From contig DASVWH010000091.1 in NCBI GenBank assembly GCA_036389715.1, positions 1 to 64,000 of the forward strand: a stretch of 64,000 nucleotides of DNA, in the 5' to 3' direction. Both the position numbers and the translations under genes were made by a program. The notes beneath the pieces are model-generated. The model was not told where the DNA came from and searched no databases. It was given only the letters and a program-made list of their open reading frames with translations. The stretch is from DASVWH01 sp036389715 (GTDB taxonomy: Bacteria; Acidobacteriota; Blastocatellia; Pyrinomonadales; Pyrinomonadaceae). Below are positions 8,933-17,618 of the stretch, piece by piece. Every line of letters starts with the position of its first letter. Positions within the stretch are counted from its first letter, which is position 1.

Positions 8933-9346
8933 ATGAGCATAGAGGATTGCCAGCTCGTCAGTCTGCCGCAAATCAACGACCCGCGCGGCAACCTGACGTT
9001 TATCGAAGGCGAGCGCCACATCCCCTTCGAGATTCGGCGGGTCTATTACCTGTATGACGTGCCGGGCGGCGCGGCCCGCGCAGGGCACGGCCATAAACAG
9101 TTGAAACAGTTGATGATAGCCATGTCCGGCAGCTTCGATGTGCTGCTCGATGACGGCCGCACGAAGGCCACCTATCACCTCAACCGCTCCTACTATGGTC
9201 TCTACATCCCGCCGATGATCTGGCGCGACATCAACAATTTTTCGTCCGGCTCGGTCTGCATGGTGCTGGCCTCGGACATCTACGACGAGGCAGACTATTA
9301 CCGGCAGTACGAAGATTTTTTAAGGGCGGTGAAAGAACAACAGTGA
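8933..9346 (+). CDS. fdtA: dTDP-4-keto-6-deoxyhexose 3,4-ketoisomerase (FdtA/WxcM-like cupin)
   Basis: A 137-residue cupin of normal FdtA length. Diagnostic features are DPRGNLTFIEG near the N-terminus, the RVYYLYDVPGG and RAGHGHKQL segments with the His pair of the active site, and YIPPMIWRDI toward the end. The enzyme moves the keto group of dTDP-4-keto-6-deoxyglucose from C4 to C3. The next gene overlaps its stop by 4 bp (GTGA) and encodes the aminotransferase acting on that product. Whether the galacto or gluco isomer is made cannot be told from sequence alone. Confidence 0.85.
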   Translation: MSIEDCQLVSLPQINDPRGNLTFIEGERHIPFEIRRVYYLYDVPGGAARAGHGHKQLKQLMIAMSGSFDVLLDDGRTKATYHLNRSYYGLYIPPMIWRDINNFSSGSVCMVLASDIYDEADYYRQYEDFLRAVKEQQ

Positions 9347-10446
9347 AAGTCCCATTTCTCGATTTAAGAGCGCCGTATGCGGAGCTGGGCCAGGAGTTGG
9401 ACGCGGCCTATCGCAAAGTGATGGAGTCCGGCTGGTTCATCACCGGGCCCGAAGGCGAGCAGTTTGAAGCGGAGTTCGCGGCCTATTGCGAAGCGCAGCA
9501 CTGCGTCGGCGTCTCGAACGGGTTGGAGGCGCTGCACCTGATCCTGCGCGCGATGGAGATCGGCGAGGGCGACGAGGTCATCGTTCCGTCCAATACTTAC
9601 ATCGCCACCTGGCTGGCCGTCTCTTACGCCGGGGCGCGGCCCGTCCCCGTCGAGCCCGACAACAGAACCTTTAACCTAGACCCGTCGCGCCTCGAAGACG
9701 CCATCACGCCGCGCACCAGGGCCATCATGCCCGTTCATCTCTACGGGCAACCGGCCGACATGAATCCGATCAACGAGCTGGCGGAAAAATACGGGCTCAA
9801 GGTGATCGAGGATGCCGCGCAGGCGCACGGCGCTCGTTATCGCGGGCGGCGCACAGGGGGCTTGGCGGACGCCGCGGGGTTCAGCTTCTATCCGGGCAAG
9901 AATCTCGGCGCGATGGGCGACGCGGGCGCTGTCGTGACCAACGACGGCGAGCTGGCAGACCGTCTTCGCGTCCTGCGCAACTACGGCTCGCGGACCAAGT
10001 ATTACAACGAAGCGAAGGGCTACAATGCGCGGCTGGACGATCTCCAGGCGGCCATGCTGCGGGTCAAGCTGGCGCGGCTGGACGAGTGGAACGAGAGGCG
10101 CAAGCGGTTGGCGGAGTATTACTTACAGTCGCTCGAAGGGGTCGCCGGGCTGGCGCTGCCTTACGTCCCGGAGTGGGCCGAGCCGGTCTGGCATCTGTTC
10201 GTCGTCCGCCGCGCAGACCGCAGCCGCTTGCAGGAGCACCTGGCGGCTGCCGGAGTCGGGACGCTGATTCATTACCCCGTGCCGCCGCACCTTCAGGAGG
10301 CTTACAGGGAGATGGGTTACGCGGAGTCCTCCTTTCCCATCGCGGAGCGCATGGCCGGGGAGGTCTTAAGCCTTCCGATGGGGCCGCACCTCTCGGCAGA
10401 GGAGGCTGGTTACGTCGTCCGGCAGCTCTCATCCTGCGGCGAGTAG
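9343..10446 (+). CDS. fdtB: PLP-dependent sugar aminotransferase (DegT/DnrJ/EryC1/StrS; FdtB-like)
   Basis: 367 residues. The PLP Schiff-base lysine is K186 in FSFYPGKNLGAMGD, the pyridine-nitrogen Asp is D157 in VIEDAAQAHGA, and VSNGLEALHL is the phosphate-binding turn. Together with the overlapping FdtA-like gene it should convert a dTDP-3-keto-6-deoxyhexose to the 3-amino sugar, using glutamate as donor. The acyltransferase at 4131 could then acetylate it to give Fuc3NAc or Qui3NAc. The GTG start is fixed by the 4-bp translational overlap. Confidence 0.85.
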   Translation: MKVPFLDLRAPYAELGQELDAAYRKVMESGWFITGPEGEQFEAEFAAYCEAQHCVGVSNGLEALHLILRAMEIGEGDEVIVPSNTYIATWLAVSYAGARPVPVEPDNRTFNLDPSRLEDAITPRTRAIMPVHLYGQPADMNPINELAEKYGLKVIEDAAQAHGARYRGRRTGGLADAAGFSFYPGKNLGAMGDAGAVVTNDGELADRLRVLRNYGSRTKYYNEAKGYNARLDDLQAAMLRVKLARLDEWNERRKRLAEYYLQSLEGVAGLALPYVPEWAEPVWHLFVVRRADRSRLQEHLAAAGVGTLIHYPVPPHLQEAYREMGYAESSFPIAERMAGEVLSLPMGPHLSAEEAGYVVRQLSSCGE

Positions 10447-10509
10447 AGCGAGCGGGCCGCCCGCTCCGTGCGGTTTCAAGCAGGGCGCAACAGCTTTTCA
10501 GTAACCCTT

Positions 10510-11775
10510 ATGTCATCGAATCCCAAAGCCAGCATCTGCATCCCGTCTTACAATCATGCGCGCTTTCTGCCGCAGACGATTGAGAGCGCGCTGGGCCAGA
10601 CCTACCGCGACTTTGAGATCGTGATCGTTGACGACGGCTCGACCGACGAGAGCCTCCAGATTGCCGAGAGCTACGCGGCGCGATACCCCGAGCGAATCAA
10701 GGTCTACACGCATCCGGGCAGGCGCAACATGGGGATTTCGGCGACCGTCAACCTGGGCTTTGCCAAGGCCAGGGGGACGTACTATTCGGGCCTGCCCTCG
10801 GACGACATTCTCTACCCGGACAAGCTGGAACGGCAGGTCGCGTACCTGGAGAGCAACCCGCAGGTCGGCTGGGTCTACAGCTACGCTCATTACATTGACG
10901 AAGAGGGGCGACGCCTCCCCGCCCTCTTCGGCATTGATATTACGCGCGACCCGCGGCCCGTCGAGAGCCTGATTCAGCGAAACGTGATACCGGGCATGAC
11001 CGTGCTGGCCAGGCGCGCCCGGATGGAAGAGATCAACCTGCATCACGACGAAAAGCTGATCTACAGCGACTGGGATTTCTGGGTGCGGTTGATGGCCCAC
11101 TGGAAAGCGGGCTTTATCAATCGCGCGCTGGTCGGCTATCGCGTTCACTCTTACAACACGAGCGTCGGCGTCGGGGCTGAAGTCAACGCCCTGCGTGCGC
11201 TCGAAGTGATGACGGCGCTGCGCGGGCAGGCCGCAGAGATCGGCGGGGCTCTGGTCGAAGCCCGGACGACGGCCCTGCTCGAACTGGAGCTGTCATACTT
11301 TCATTTCTGTTCGGGCGACGAAGCCTCGGCCGCGCGGATGCTCGCCTCGGCCTTCAACAGCGACCCGGCGCTCCGCGACGACCTGCCCTATTTCACACGC
11401 TGGTTGCAGGCCCGGCAGCACGACCTGCTGGAGCTGCCGCAGAAGCACGCCATCAGCAGAGACTACAGCTCCTGGGCGCTCCGGCACCTGCCGCCGACGG
11501 TTGACGAAGCCTTCCGGCGGCGCTTGAAAAAGAGGGTCGAAGGGCCGCGGTTCAGCCCGCGGGGATTCGCTTATTACAGGTTCAAACGCGGGATGGAGCA
11601 GCGCCGGAGCCTGCTCACGTACCTCCTGAATAATCCGCAATCGCTCGGCCAGGACCTGATTCCGCTCTACGCGCACAGCCTGGTCGGCTTTCGCCCGATG
11701 GCCCGCCTGGCTCAACTGAAAAAGCAGCTCGCGCACGTCAAAGCGCCTTCCAAGCCATCGAAGGAGACCAAGTAA
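10510..11775 (+). CDS. Family 2 glycosyltransferase
   Basis: 421 residues with a GT-A domain at the N-terminus: ASICIPSYNHARFLPQTIES, then IVIVDDGSTDES for nucleotide binding, GLPSDDILYPDKL as the metal-binding DxD region, and DWDFWVRLMAHW as the later conserved acidic segment. About 170 further residues have no clear motif. It should add one sugar to the growing glycan on the cytoplasmic side. The ATG at 10510 is preferred because it lies directly before the domain; an upstream GTG at 10468 would add a non-conserved extension. Confidence 0.85.
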   Translation: MSSNPKASICIPSYNHARFLPQTIESALGQTYRDFEIVIVDDGSTDESLQIAESYAARYPERIKVYTHPGRRNMGISATVNLGFAKARGTYYSGLPSDDILYPDKLERQVAYLESNPQVGWVYSYAHYIDEEGRRLPALFGIDITRDPRPVESLIQRNVIPGMTVLARRARMEEINLHHDEKLIYSDWDFWVRLMAHWKAGFINRALVGYRVHSYNTSVGVGAEVNALRALEVMTALRGQAAEIGGALVEARTTALLELELSYFHFCSGDEASAARMLASAFNSDPALRDDLPYFTRWLQARQHDLLELPQKHAISRDYSSWALRHLPPTVDEAFRRRLKKRVEGPRFSPRGFAYYRFKRGMEQRRSLLTYLLNNPQSLGQDLIPLYAHSLVGFRPMARLAQLKKQLAHVKAPSKPSKETK

Positions 11776-11817
11776 GCCAGGCACGCGCGCCGGTTTAGCC
11801 GACGCCCGGCTTCATTG

Positions 11818-11823
11818 TATACT
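11818..11823 (+). promoter_or_regulatory. Candidate -10 element, possibly of a near-leaderless transcript
   Basis: TATACT lies only 8 nt before the ATG at 11832. A start site at the usual distance would fall about 2 nt before the ATG, with no ribosome-binding site between. A weak TTTAGC lies about 18 bp upstream. It suggests a second, nearly leaderless transcription start inside the locus. Confidence 0.3.
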
Positions 11824-11831
11824 TCCGCGTC

Positions 11832-12722
11832 ATGTCAGTGAAAAAGGCACTCAAAGCAGTCCGCGCATACAGGCCCTTGAACAGTCTGGTGGCATCCGGT
11901 CTGAAGGGTCTGATGAATGCGACGGGACAGCAGTCCGAGTTCATCATCAAGCACCTCCCGCGCACAGGCATCATCAAGGTTTCTTTGCCCAACGGGCAGA
12001 CCCTCAGGCTCGACACGAACGGCGAGGACTGGATTCCGACGCAGCTCTTCTGGCGCGGTTGGGACGGTTACGAGCCCGAAATCACCTCGCTCTATTACCG
12101 CCTCGCCGAAGAGGCACGCGCCGCGATTCTCGACGTGGGCGCGCACATCGGCTTCTTCAGCCTGCTCGGCGCGCTCGCCAATCCGAAAGCTCAGGTCTAC
12201 TCCTTTGAGCCGCTGGACCGCGTCTACGAAAGACTTGAGCTTAACATCGCGCTCAACCGGCTCGGCAACATCCGTTGCTTCCGGGCAGCCGTCGGCGAGA
12301 CTGAGGGCGTGCAGGAGTTCTACTTTCTAGACGGCGATGCGCCGGTCGCCTCTTCGCTGCGCAACGATATGCTGCTCGCGCATAACCCCTCGGAGAGCGT
12401 CCGGCACGTCCCCGTCCCGGTAGTGACCCTGGACCAGACGGTCGAGCAACACGGGATAGCGGAAGTCAGCCTGATTAAGCTCGACACCGAAAGGACGGAG
12501 CACAATGTGCTGGCGGGCTGCCGCCGGACGCTGGCGCGAGATAAGCCGGACATCATCTGCGAGGTCTGGCCCGACGCGGGCAACCAGCAGCAGCTCGAAG
12601 CGCTGCTCGGCCCGCTCGGTTACCGCTTCTATCACGTGACGGCGAGCGGCCCCGTGGAAAGACAGGAGATCAAGGGCGACAGCGAGCTGCTCAGCTACCT
12701 CTTTTCGGTGCGGCAGATGTGA
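11832..12722 (+). CDS. FkbM-family methyltransferase
   Basis: 296 residues. The core shows AAILDVGAHIGFFSLLGAL as the SAM-binding motif I, VYSFEPLDRVYERLELN at the second strand, and VSLIKLDTERTEHNVLAG as the late FkbM motif. Here the usual DIEGxE is DTERTE, a divergence near the presumed active site. It is probably a sugar O-methyltransferase of the glycan locus. It is the second FkbM protein here and lacks the Rossmann-like N-terminus of the first. No clear ribosome-binding site precedes the ATG. Confidence 0.78.
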   Translation: MSVKKALKAVRAYRPLNSLVASGLKGLMNATGQQSEFIIKHLPRTGIIKVSLPNGQTLRLDTNGEDWIPTQLFWRGWDGYEPEITSLYYRLAEEARAAILDVGAHIGFFSLLGALANPKAQVYSFEPLDRVYERLELNIALNRLGNIRCFRAAVGETEGVQEFYFLDGDAPVASSLRNDMLLAHNPSESVRHVPVPVVTLDQTVEQHGIAEVSLIKLDTERTEHNVLAGCRRTLARDKPDIICEVWPDAGNQQQLEALLGPLGYRFYHVTASGPVERQEIKGDSELLSYLFSVRQM

Positions 12723-12856
12723 GCCCGGAAGCTGCGGGACTCTCGCAGGAGGGCTTCAGGCGCTCGGCCGCGCGGGCGGAGCAGGCTTTAAACTCAGCGC
12801 AGGCTTTTCGGCTTTCGGGCAAACTTTCAGGGCTCAGGAATTTCAGAGCAGGCTTG

Positions 12857-12892
12857 ATAGATTTCACATCCGTCATAGATTTCAGGTCCGTC
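12857..12892 (+). repeat. 18-bp tandem duplication upstream of a methyltransferase gene
   Basis: ATAGATTTCACATCCGTC (12857-12874) is followed immediately by ATAGATTTCAGGTCCGTC (12875-12892), with 16 of 18 bases identical. It lies in the 201-bp gap before the gene at 12924. It could be a recent duplication or a paired binding site. Confidence 0.7.
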
Positions 12893-12923
12893 CCGCCGGG
12901 AGATAAGGCACACAAAAACGGTC

Positions 12924-13799
12924 ATGCATTGTCCACTCTGTAATCAAGAAGAGGCTCGTCCTTCCTGGCTCGGCTCGGTGCTCTACGAGGGGCGCGAGTT
13001 TCCCTTCGTCGAGTGTCTGCACTGCGGCACGCTCTATTGCGAGCCGATGCCCGACGCCGAGGTGCTGGCACGGATGTACGGCCCGGATTACACGGCGGAC
13101 TGCTCGGCGCTGCACACGAACGTTGACAATCCCAAAGAACCGCAGCGCGTCATCGAGTGGCTCGGCAGGGAGAGTCCCGGAATTTTTGTAGATTACGGCT
13201 GCGGGGCGGGCCGACTGTTGACGGAAGCGCAGAAGCTGAAGTGGGAGGCCGTCGGCGTGGAGTTTGACGACGAGGTCTGCGCGGCGGTCGAGCGGAGCAC
13301 GGGCGCGAAGGTCTTCAACAGCAAGAGGGCCCAGGCCGCGCTCGGCGAGCGTTTGGCCGATGTCCTGAACTTGGGCGATGTCGTCGAGCACCTGACGGAA
13401 GTCAACCGGCAGATGCCCGAGATATTGCGCCTGCTCAAGCCCGGAGGCTTACTGCTGGCGCAGGGGCCGCTCGAAGGCAACGCCAATCTCTTCACGCTGA
13501 TGCTGCGGCTGGCGCGCACCGCCCGGCGCACGCGTCAGACCGAGATGGCTCCCTATCACGTCATGCTTGCGACCGCTTCGGGGCAGCGGGAATTCTTCCG
13601 TAGGTTCGGGCTCAGCGAGCTTGAGTTTTCGATGAGCGAGGTCTCCTGGCCCGCGCCGAGCAGGCTCCTGCGCGGAGACCTTAAAAGCCCGCGACAGGTC
13701 GGGCTCTTCACGGCTCGTCGTCTTTCCCAGACGCTCTCCAGGCTGCGGCCCGGACACTGGGGCAACCGTTATTTTTACGCGGGCCGCAAGCAGGTCTGA
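12924..13799 (+). CDS. SAM-dependent methyltransferase with N-terminal zinc ribbon
   Basis: 291 residues. Two Cys pairs, C3-x2-C6 and C31-x2-C34, form a probable zinc ribbon. The methyltransferase core follows with FVDYGCGAGRLLTEAQ as motif I and LADVLNLGDVVEHL later. Proteins of this layout are frequent in O-antigen and capsule loci and are assumed to methylate sugars. A paralogue with the same Cys layout lies at 17619. The ATG start puts the first Cys at residue 3, so no earlier start is needed. Confidence 0.8.
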   Translation: MHCPLCNQEEARPSWLGSVLYEGREFPFVECLHCGTLYCEPMPDAEVLARMYGPDYTADCSALHTNVDNPKEPQRVIEWLGRESPGIFVDYGCGAGRLLTEAQKLKWEAVGVEFDDEVCAAVERSTGAKVFNSKRAQAALGERLADVLNLGDVVEHLTEVNRQMPEILRLLKPGGLLLAQGPLEGNANLFTLMLRLARTARRTRQTEMAPYHVMLATASGQREFFRRFGLSELEFSMSEVSWPAPSRLLRGDLKSPRQVGLFTARRLSQTLSRLRPGHWGNRYFYAGRKQV

Positions 13800-13869
13800 C
13801 CGCACGCTCGGATGCGAGGAGAGGGCGGCTGTGCGCCCGGTGCGCCGAGTGCCGCGAGAAATTCTTTTA

Positions 13870-13878
13870 TGCTACACT
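13870..13878 (+). promoter_or_regulatory. Candidate extended -10 promoter
   Basis: TGCTACACT fits an extended -10 (TG, one base, then TACACT), about 125 nt before the ATG of the next glycosyltransferase gene. No clear -35 box is seen. Similar TG-N-TANANT boxes lie at 38624 and 39989 before other genes. Confidence 0.3.
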
Positions 13879-14002
13879 CGGTTTCTCAAACAAAGATTAC
13901 ACAATCCAGAGGCGCAGCGCAGAAGCGAAAGAGGGCGGCCGGGCCGCATCACTCGTAAGGATGACGGGCGGCCGGGACCAGGAAACTGCCGGCAGGGGAA
14001 AG

Positions 14003-14947
14003 ATGGCGGTCGAACTATCTATTATCATCGTCAACTGGAACGGGGGCGAGCTTTTGCGCCGCTCGGTCGAGAGCGTCCTCGAAGCGCCGCCCGCCGTCTC
14101 TTACGAGATAATCGTCGTGGACAATGCTTCGACCGACGGCAGCCTGCAATGGCTGCGCAACTGCGGCGTAGAGAACCTGCGGCTGATTGAAAACGCGGAG
14201 AACCTCGGCTTCGGGAAGGGCAATAACCAGGCGTTCGCGGCGACCGATGCCCCGCTGCTCTTTCTGCTCAACAGCGATGCCGAGGTCAGGCCCGGCGCGA
14301 TTGACACGCTGATTGCAACCATCACTTCGGGCGAGCGAATCGGCGTCTGCGGGCCGCGGCTGATTAACCCGGACGGGACGCTCCAGGCCAGCGTCTGGAA
14401 TAATCCGGTCACGCCCTTCGAGATGATTGCGGGCACGCTGAGGCTCTACAAACTGCTGCCCAGGCGACTGCGGGGCGAGATGCTGCTCGGCTATCACTGG
14501 GACCACGCGAGCAGGCGCGAGGCCCAGATGTTGAGCGGCGCGGCCCTGCTCGTCAAGAAAAAGATGGTCACGGAGGTCGGCGGCTTCGACGAGCGGTTTC
14601 ACATGTACGGCGAAGACACGGAGTGGTGTCTGCGCATCGTGCGCTCGGGCTGGCTGATGATCTTCGAGCCCGCCGCGACCGTCATGCATCACGGCGGGCA
14701 GAGTTCGAGTAAACGCTGGAACAGCCTGGAAAAACAGAGCGTCGAATCGAAGGCTTTCTTTCGCTTCCAGCGCTACTGCCTGTCGCGGCGGCAGATCATC
14801 GCCAATCTCTTTACGGGTTACTGCCTGACGCTGATGCAGCACATCTGGCATCGTCTGCGCGGGCAGCCCATTGACAGGAACAAGCTGGTCCTAAAACTCT
14901 ACTCGGAAGAACTCAAGCAGGTTCTCTGGAACAAGCGGCTGTCGTAA
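14003..14947 (+). CDS. Family 2 glycosyltransferase (rhamnosyltransferase WbbL-like)
   Basis: 314 residues. The GT-A fold shows SIIIVNWNGGELLRRSVES at the start, EIIVVDNASTDGS, the DxD region LLFLLNSDAEVRPG, and the acceptor-side motif FHMYGEDTEWCLRI. VDNAS and YGEDTEWC are typical of WbbL-type transferases that move rhamnose or related deoxysugars, but the donor cannot be fixed from sequence. The ATG at 14003 is chosen because AGGGGA precedes it by a few bases and the fold begins at once; an upstream ATG at 13961 would add 14 unlikely residues. Confidence 0.85.
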   Translation: MAVELSIIIVNWNGGELLRRSVESVLEAPPAVSYEIIVVDNASTDGSLQWLRNCGVENLRLIENAENLGFGKGNNQAFAATDAPLLFLLNSDAEVRPGAIDTLIATITSGERIGVCGPRLINPDGTLQASVWNNPVTPFEMIAGTLRLYKLLPRRLRGEMLLGYHWDHASRREAQMLSGAALLVKKKMVTEVGGFDERFHMYGEDTEWCLRIVRSGWLMIFEPAATVMHHGGQSSSKRWNSLEKQSVESKAFFRFQRYCLSRRQIIANLFTGYCLTLMQHIWHRLRGQPIDRNKLVLKLYSEELKQVLWNKRLS

Positions 14948-15082
14948 CTCCCGATCTTCCGCTTTCGCCTCCGACCGCTAATCAATTGTCACACAGCAGG
15001 CCGCGAAGGAATCCAGGCGAAGCAGAGGCTGTGCGCCGCTCTGGGCCAACGGGCACGACGCTTTGATGGTTAAGCGCAGGAT

Positions 15083-16270
15083 ATGTCCATACGGGTCTTT
15101 CACGTTATCACATCGCTCGGGCGCGGCGGGGCCGAACGGCAGTTGGTCAACCTGGTGTCCAACACGAACGGTTCCGAGTTTGAGCACATCGTCTGTTACC
15201 TGCGCGAGCCAGCCCCCTTCGCGGAGGAGATAGAGCGCGGGGGGCACAAGGTTATCGGCCTTGACCTCTCGCCGCGCTGGCCCTGGATGCGAGCGCCCGC
15301 GCGCCTCATCCGGCTGCTTAAAGAACACGGGCCCGACATCATTCAGACCTGGCTCTACGATGCGGATGTCGGCTCGCGCCTGACGCATCTCGGCCGGACG
15401 AAGATTCCCATCATCAACACGCTGCACCTGACGGCCTATGAGCCGGAGACGATCCGCGCTGCCAACTGGTCCAGGGCGAAGGTTTCCGGGCTGCGCCTGA
15501 TTGATAAGCTCTCGGCCAGTCTCGCCCGGCCCCTTTTCGTCGCCTGTTCGCACACGGTGATGGAGTCGGCCAAAAAGAATCTCGGCATCCCCGCGTCGAG
15601 AATCCAGGTCATCTATAATTCGATAGACCTGGAGACGCTGCGCACTGAGCCGGGCGAACCGGCACGCCTGCGCCGCGAGTTAGGCATTCCCGAAACGGGC
15701 TTCGTCTATCTCAACGTCGCGCGCCTTGACCCGCAGAAAGGGCAGGCCTACCTGCTGCAAGCCTTCGAGCGCGTCCTGCAAAGAGTGCCGCAAGCATACC
15801 TGGCGCTGGTCGGCGACGGGATGCTGGCCGGAGAGCTGCGCCAATTGGCGGGCGAGCTGGGGATTTCCGAGCGCGTGCTTTTTCTGGGCAGGCGCAGCGA
15901 TGTCGGCGCATGCCTGGAGATGGCGGATGTCTTCGTCTTCCCCTCTTTCTTCGAGGGCCTGCCGCTCGCGCCCATCGAGGCCATGATTAAAGGCTTGCCC
16001 TGCATCGCGTCGCGCATCGGGCCGCACGTCGAAGTGATCGCGGACGAAGAGGCGGGGACGTTAATCACGCCCGGCTCCGTAGACGAGTTGACGGCGGCGA
16101 TGGAGCGGCTCTACGGAGATGCGGCGAGACGCCGGGCGATGGCCGCGCGCGGGCAGCAATCGGCCCTGCGCCGCTTCAGTAACCTGATCGTCATGCCGCA
16201 GTGGGAGAACTTATACCGGGAGGTCGTGCCGCATGCGGGACGAACGGGCGGCGCTCTCGCGGGCCGTTGA
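15083..16270 (+). CDS. Family 4 glycosyltransferase
   Basis: 395 residues with a GT-B fold. The N-terminal acceptor domain opens with HVITSLGRGGAERQLVNL, typical of GT4. The donor domain contains FVYLNVARLDPQKGQAYLLQ and VFVFPSFFEGLPLAPIEAM, the EX7E region that binds the nucleotide-sugar phosphate. It should act on the cytoplasmic face, adding a sugar to the lipid-linked glycan. It sits between a GT2 gene and a second GT4 gene, with gaps of 135 and 65 nt. Confidence 0.88.
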   Translation: MSIRVFHVITSLGRGGAERQLVNLVSNTNGSEFEHIVCYLREPAPFAEEIERGGHKVIGLDLSPRWPWMRAPARLIRLLKEHGPDIIQTWLYDADVGSRLTHLGRTKIPIINTLHLTAYEPETIRAANWSRAKVSGLRLIDKLSASLARPLFVACSHTVMESAKKNLGIPASRIQVIYNSIDLETLRTEPGEPARLRRELGIPETGFVYLNVARLDPQKGQAYLLQAFERVLQRVPQAYLALVGDGMLAGELRQLAGELGISERVLFLGRRSDVGACLEMADVFVFPSFFEGLPLAPIEAMIKGLPCIASRIGPHVEVIADEEAGTLITPGSVDELTAAMERLYGDAARRRAMAARGQQSALRRFSNLIVMPQWENLYREVVPHAGRTGGALAGR

Positions 16271-16335
16271 CGGATGCTATCAATCATGACGACGATGTGT
16301 AACGAGAACGTAATGACGATGGGAATGGCGGCTTG

Positions 16336-17610
16336 ATGCGGACACTTTACCTCTGCTATTTCGGGCTCCGCGAGCCGCTCGTGCAGACGCAGGTGCTGCC
16401 TTACTTAAGACAGCTCGCCGCCGCCGGAATCGAGGTCTATCTCTTGACCTTCGAGCCGGAGATGAAGCTTGCCTGGAACGAGACGGCGCTGGCCGAGGAG
16501 AGGTCGCGGCTGGAGAAGGATGGCATCAGGTGGTCATGCCTGGCCTATCATAAGAGGCCGTCGCTGCCCGCCACGCTTTACGACATCAGGGCCGGGGCGA
16601 GCTTCGCGCGGCGGCTGGTGCGGCGTCACGGGATAGACGTGCTGCACGCGCGCAGCCACGTCCCGGCGGTGATGGGCGCGCTGGCCAAGAGAGGGACGCG
16701 CGCGCGCCTGATCTTCGATATTCGCGGCTTCATGCCGGAAGAGTATGTTGACGCAGGTCTCTGGCCCGCGGGCGGCTACCTCTACCGCCTGGCCAAGAGG
16801 ACCGAGCGCTGGCTATTGTCGAGAGCGGACGCTTTCGTCGTCCTGACCGAGCAGGCGCGCCGGATTCTGTTCGACGGCGCGACCGCGATTGACGAGAGGG
16901 GGCGGCCCGTCAGGGTCATTCCGTGCTGCGTGGATGCGCGCAGGTTCGAGCAGGCCGACGATGCTTCGAGGGACGCATGGCGCGAGGAGCTGGGCCTGAC
17001 GGCGCGGCGCGTCATCGTCTATGTAGGGGCGCTCGGCGGCTGGTACATGACCGCCGAGATGGCAGAGTTCCTGGCCGCCGCGCACAGGCAGGACGCGGCC
17101 ACGTTCTCGCTCGTCCTGACGCAGAGCCCGGCCGAGATGATGGCCGAGAGGCTCAGGGCGCTGGGCGTGGCGGAGACGGATTTTCTGGTTCGCAGGGTTG
17201 CGCCGCGCGAAGTGCCGCGTTATCTGAAGTCGGCGGACCTGGCGCTCTCTTTCATCAAGCCCTGCTACTCGAAGCTGGCCTCTTCGCCGACCAAGATAGC
17301 CGAGGCGCTGGCGAGCGGGCTGCCCATTATCAGCAACACCGGAATCGGCGACCTGGACGCGATGATCGAAGGCGACCGCGTGGGAACTATCGTCCGCGAA
17401 TTTAACGAGCGCGCCTACCTCCAAGCACTCGCGGAGGCAGACGCCCTGCGCGAAGATTCGGAGACGGCCGCGCGCTGCCGCCGGAGCGCACGCGAGCGCT
17501 TCGACCTGGAAAAGGTGGGCGGACGCCGCTACGTAGAGCTTTACAGGGCGCTCGACGGGGCAGACAATCATCAGCCCCCCGCGCAATCGCCGGAGACGCC
17601 CGGAGGCTAG
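16336..17610 (+). CDS. Family 4 glycosyltransferase
   Basis: 424 residues. An N-terminal GT-B domain begins MRTLYLCYFGLREPLVQTQV, and GIDVLHARSHVPAVMGAL ends its core. The donor half has VIVYVGALGGWYMTAEMAEF and SFIKPCYSKLASSPTKIAEA with the conserved Glu of the phosphate-binding EX7E-like region. It resembles transferases of exopolysaccharide loci. An in-frame TTG at 16333 directly precedes the ATG chosen. The next gene begins 8 nt after its stop. Confidence 0.85.
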   Translation: MRTLYLCYFGLREPLVQTQVLPYLRQLAAAGIEVYLLTFEPEMKLAWNETALAEERSRLEKDGIRWSCLAYHKRPSLPATLYDIRAGASFARRLVRRHGIDVLHARSHVPAVMGALAKRGTRARLIFDIRGFMPEEYVDAGLWPAGGYLYRLAKRTERWLLSRADAFVVLTEQARRILFDGATAIDERGRPVRVIPCCVDARRFEQADDASRDAWREELGLTARRVIVYVGALGGWYMTAEMAEFLAAAHRQDAATFSLVLTQSPAEMMAERLRALGVAETDFLVRRVAPREVPRYLKSADLALSFIKPCYSKLASSPTKIAEALASGLPIISNTGIGDLDAMIEGDRVGTIVREFNERAYLQALAEADALREDSETAARCRRSARERFDLEKVGGRRYVELYRALDGADNHQPPAQSPETPGG

Positions 17611-17618
17611 AGGCCGGA

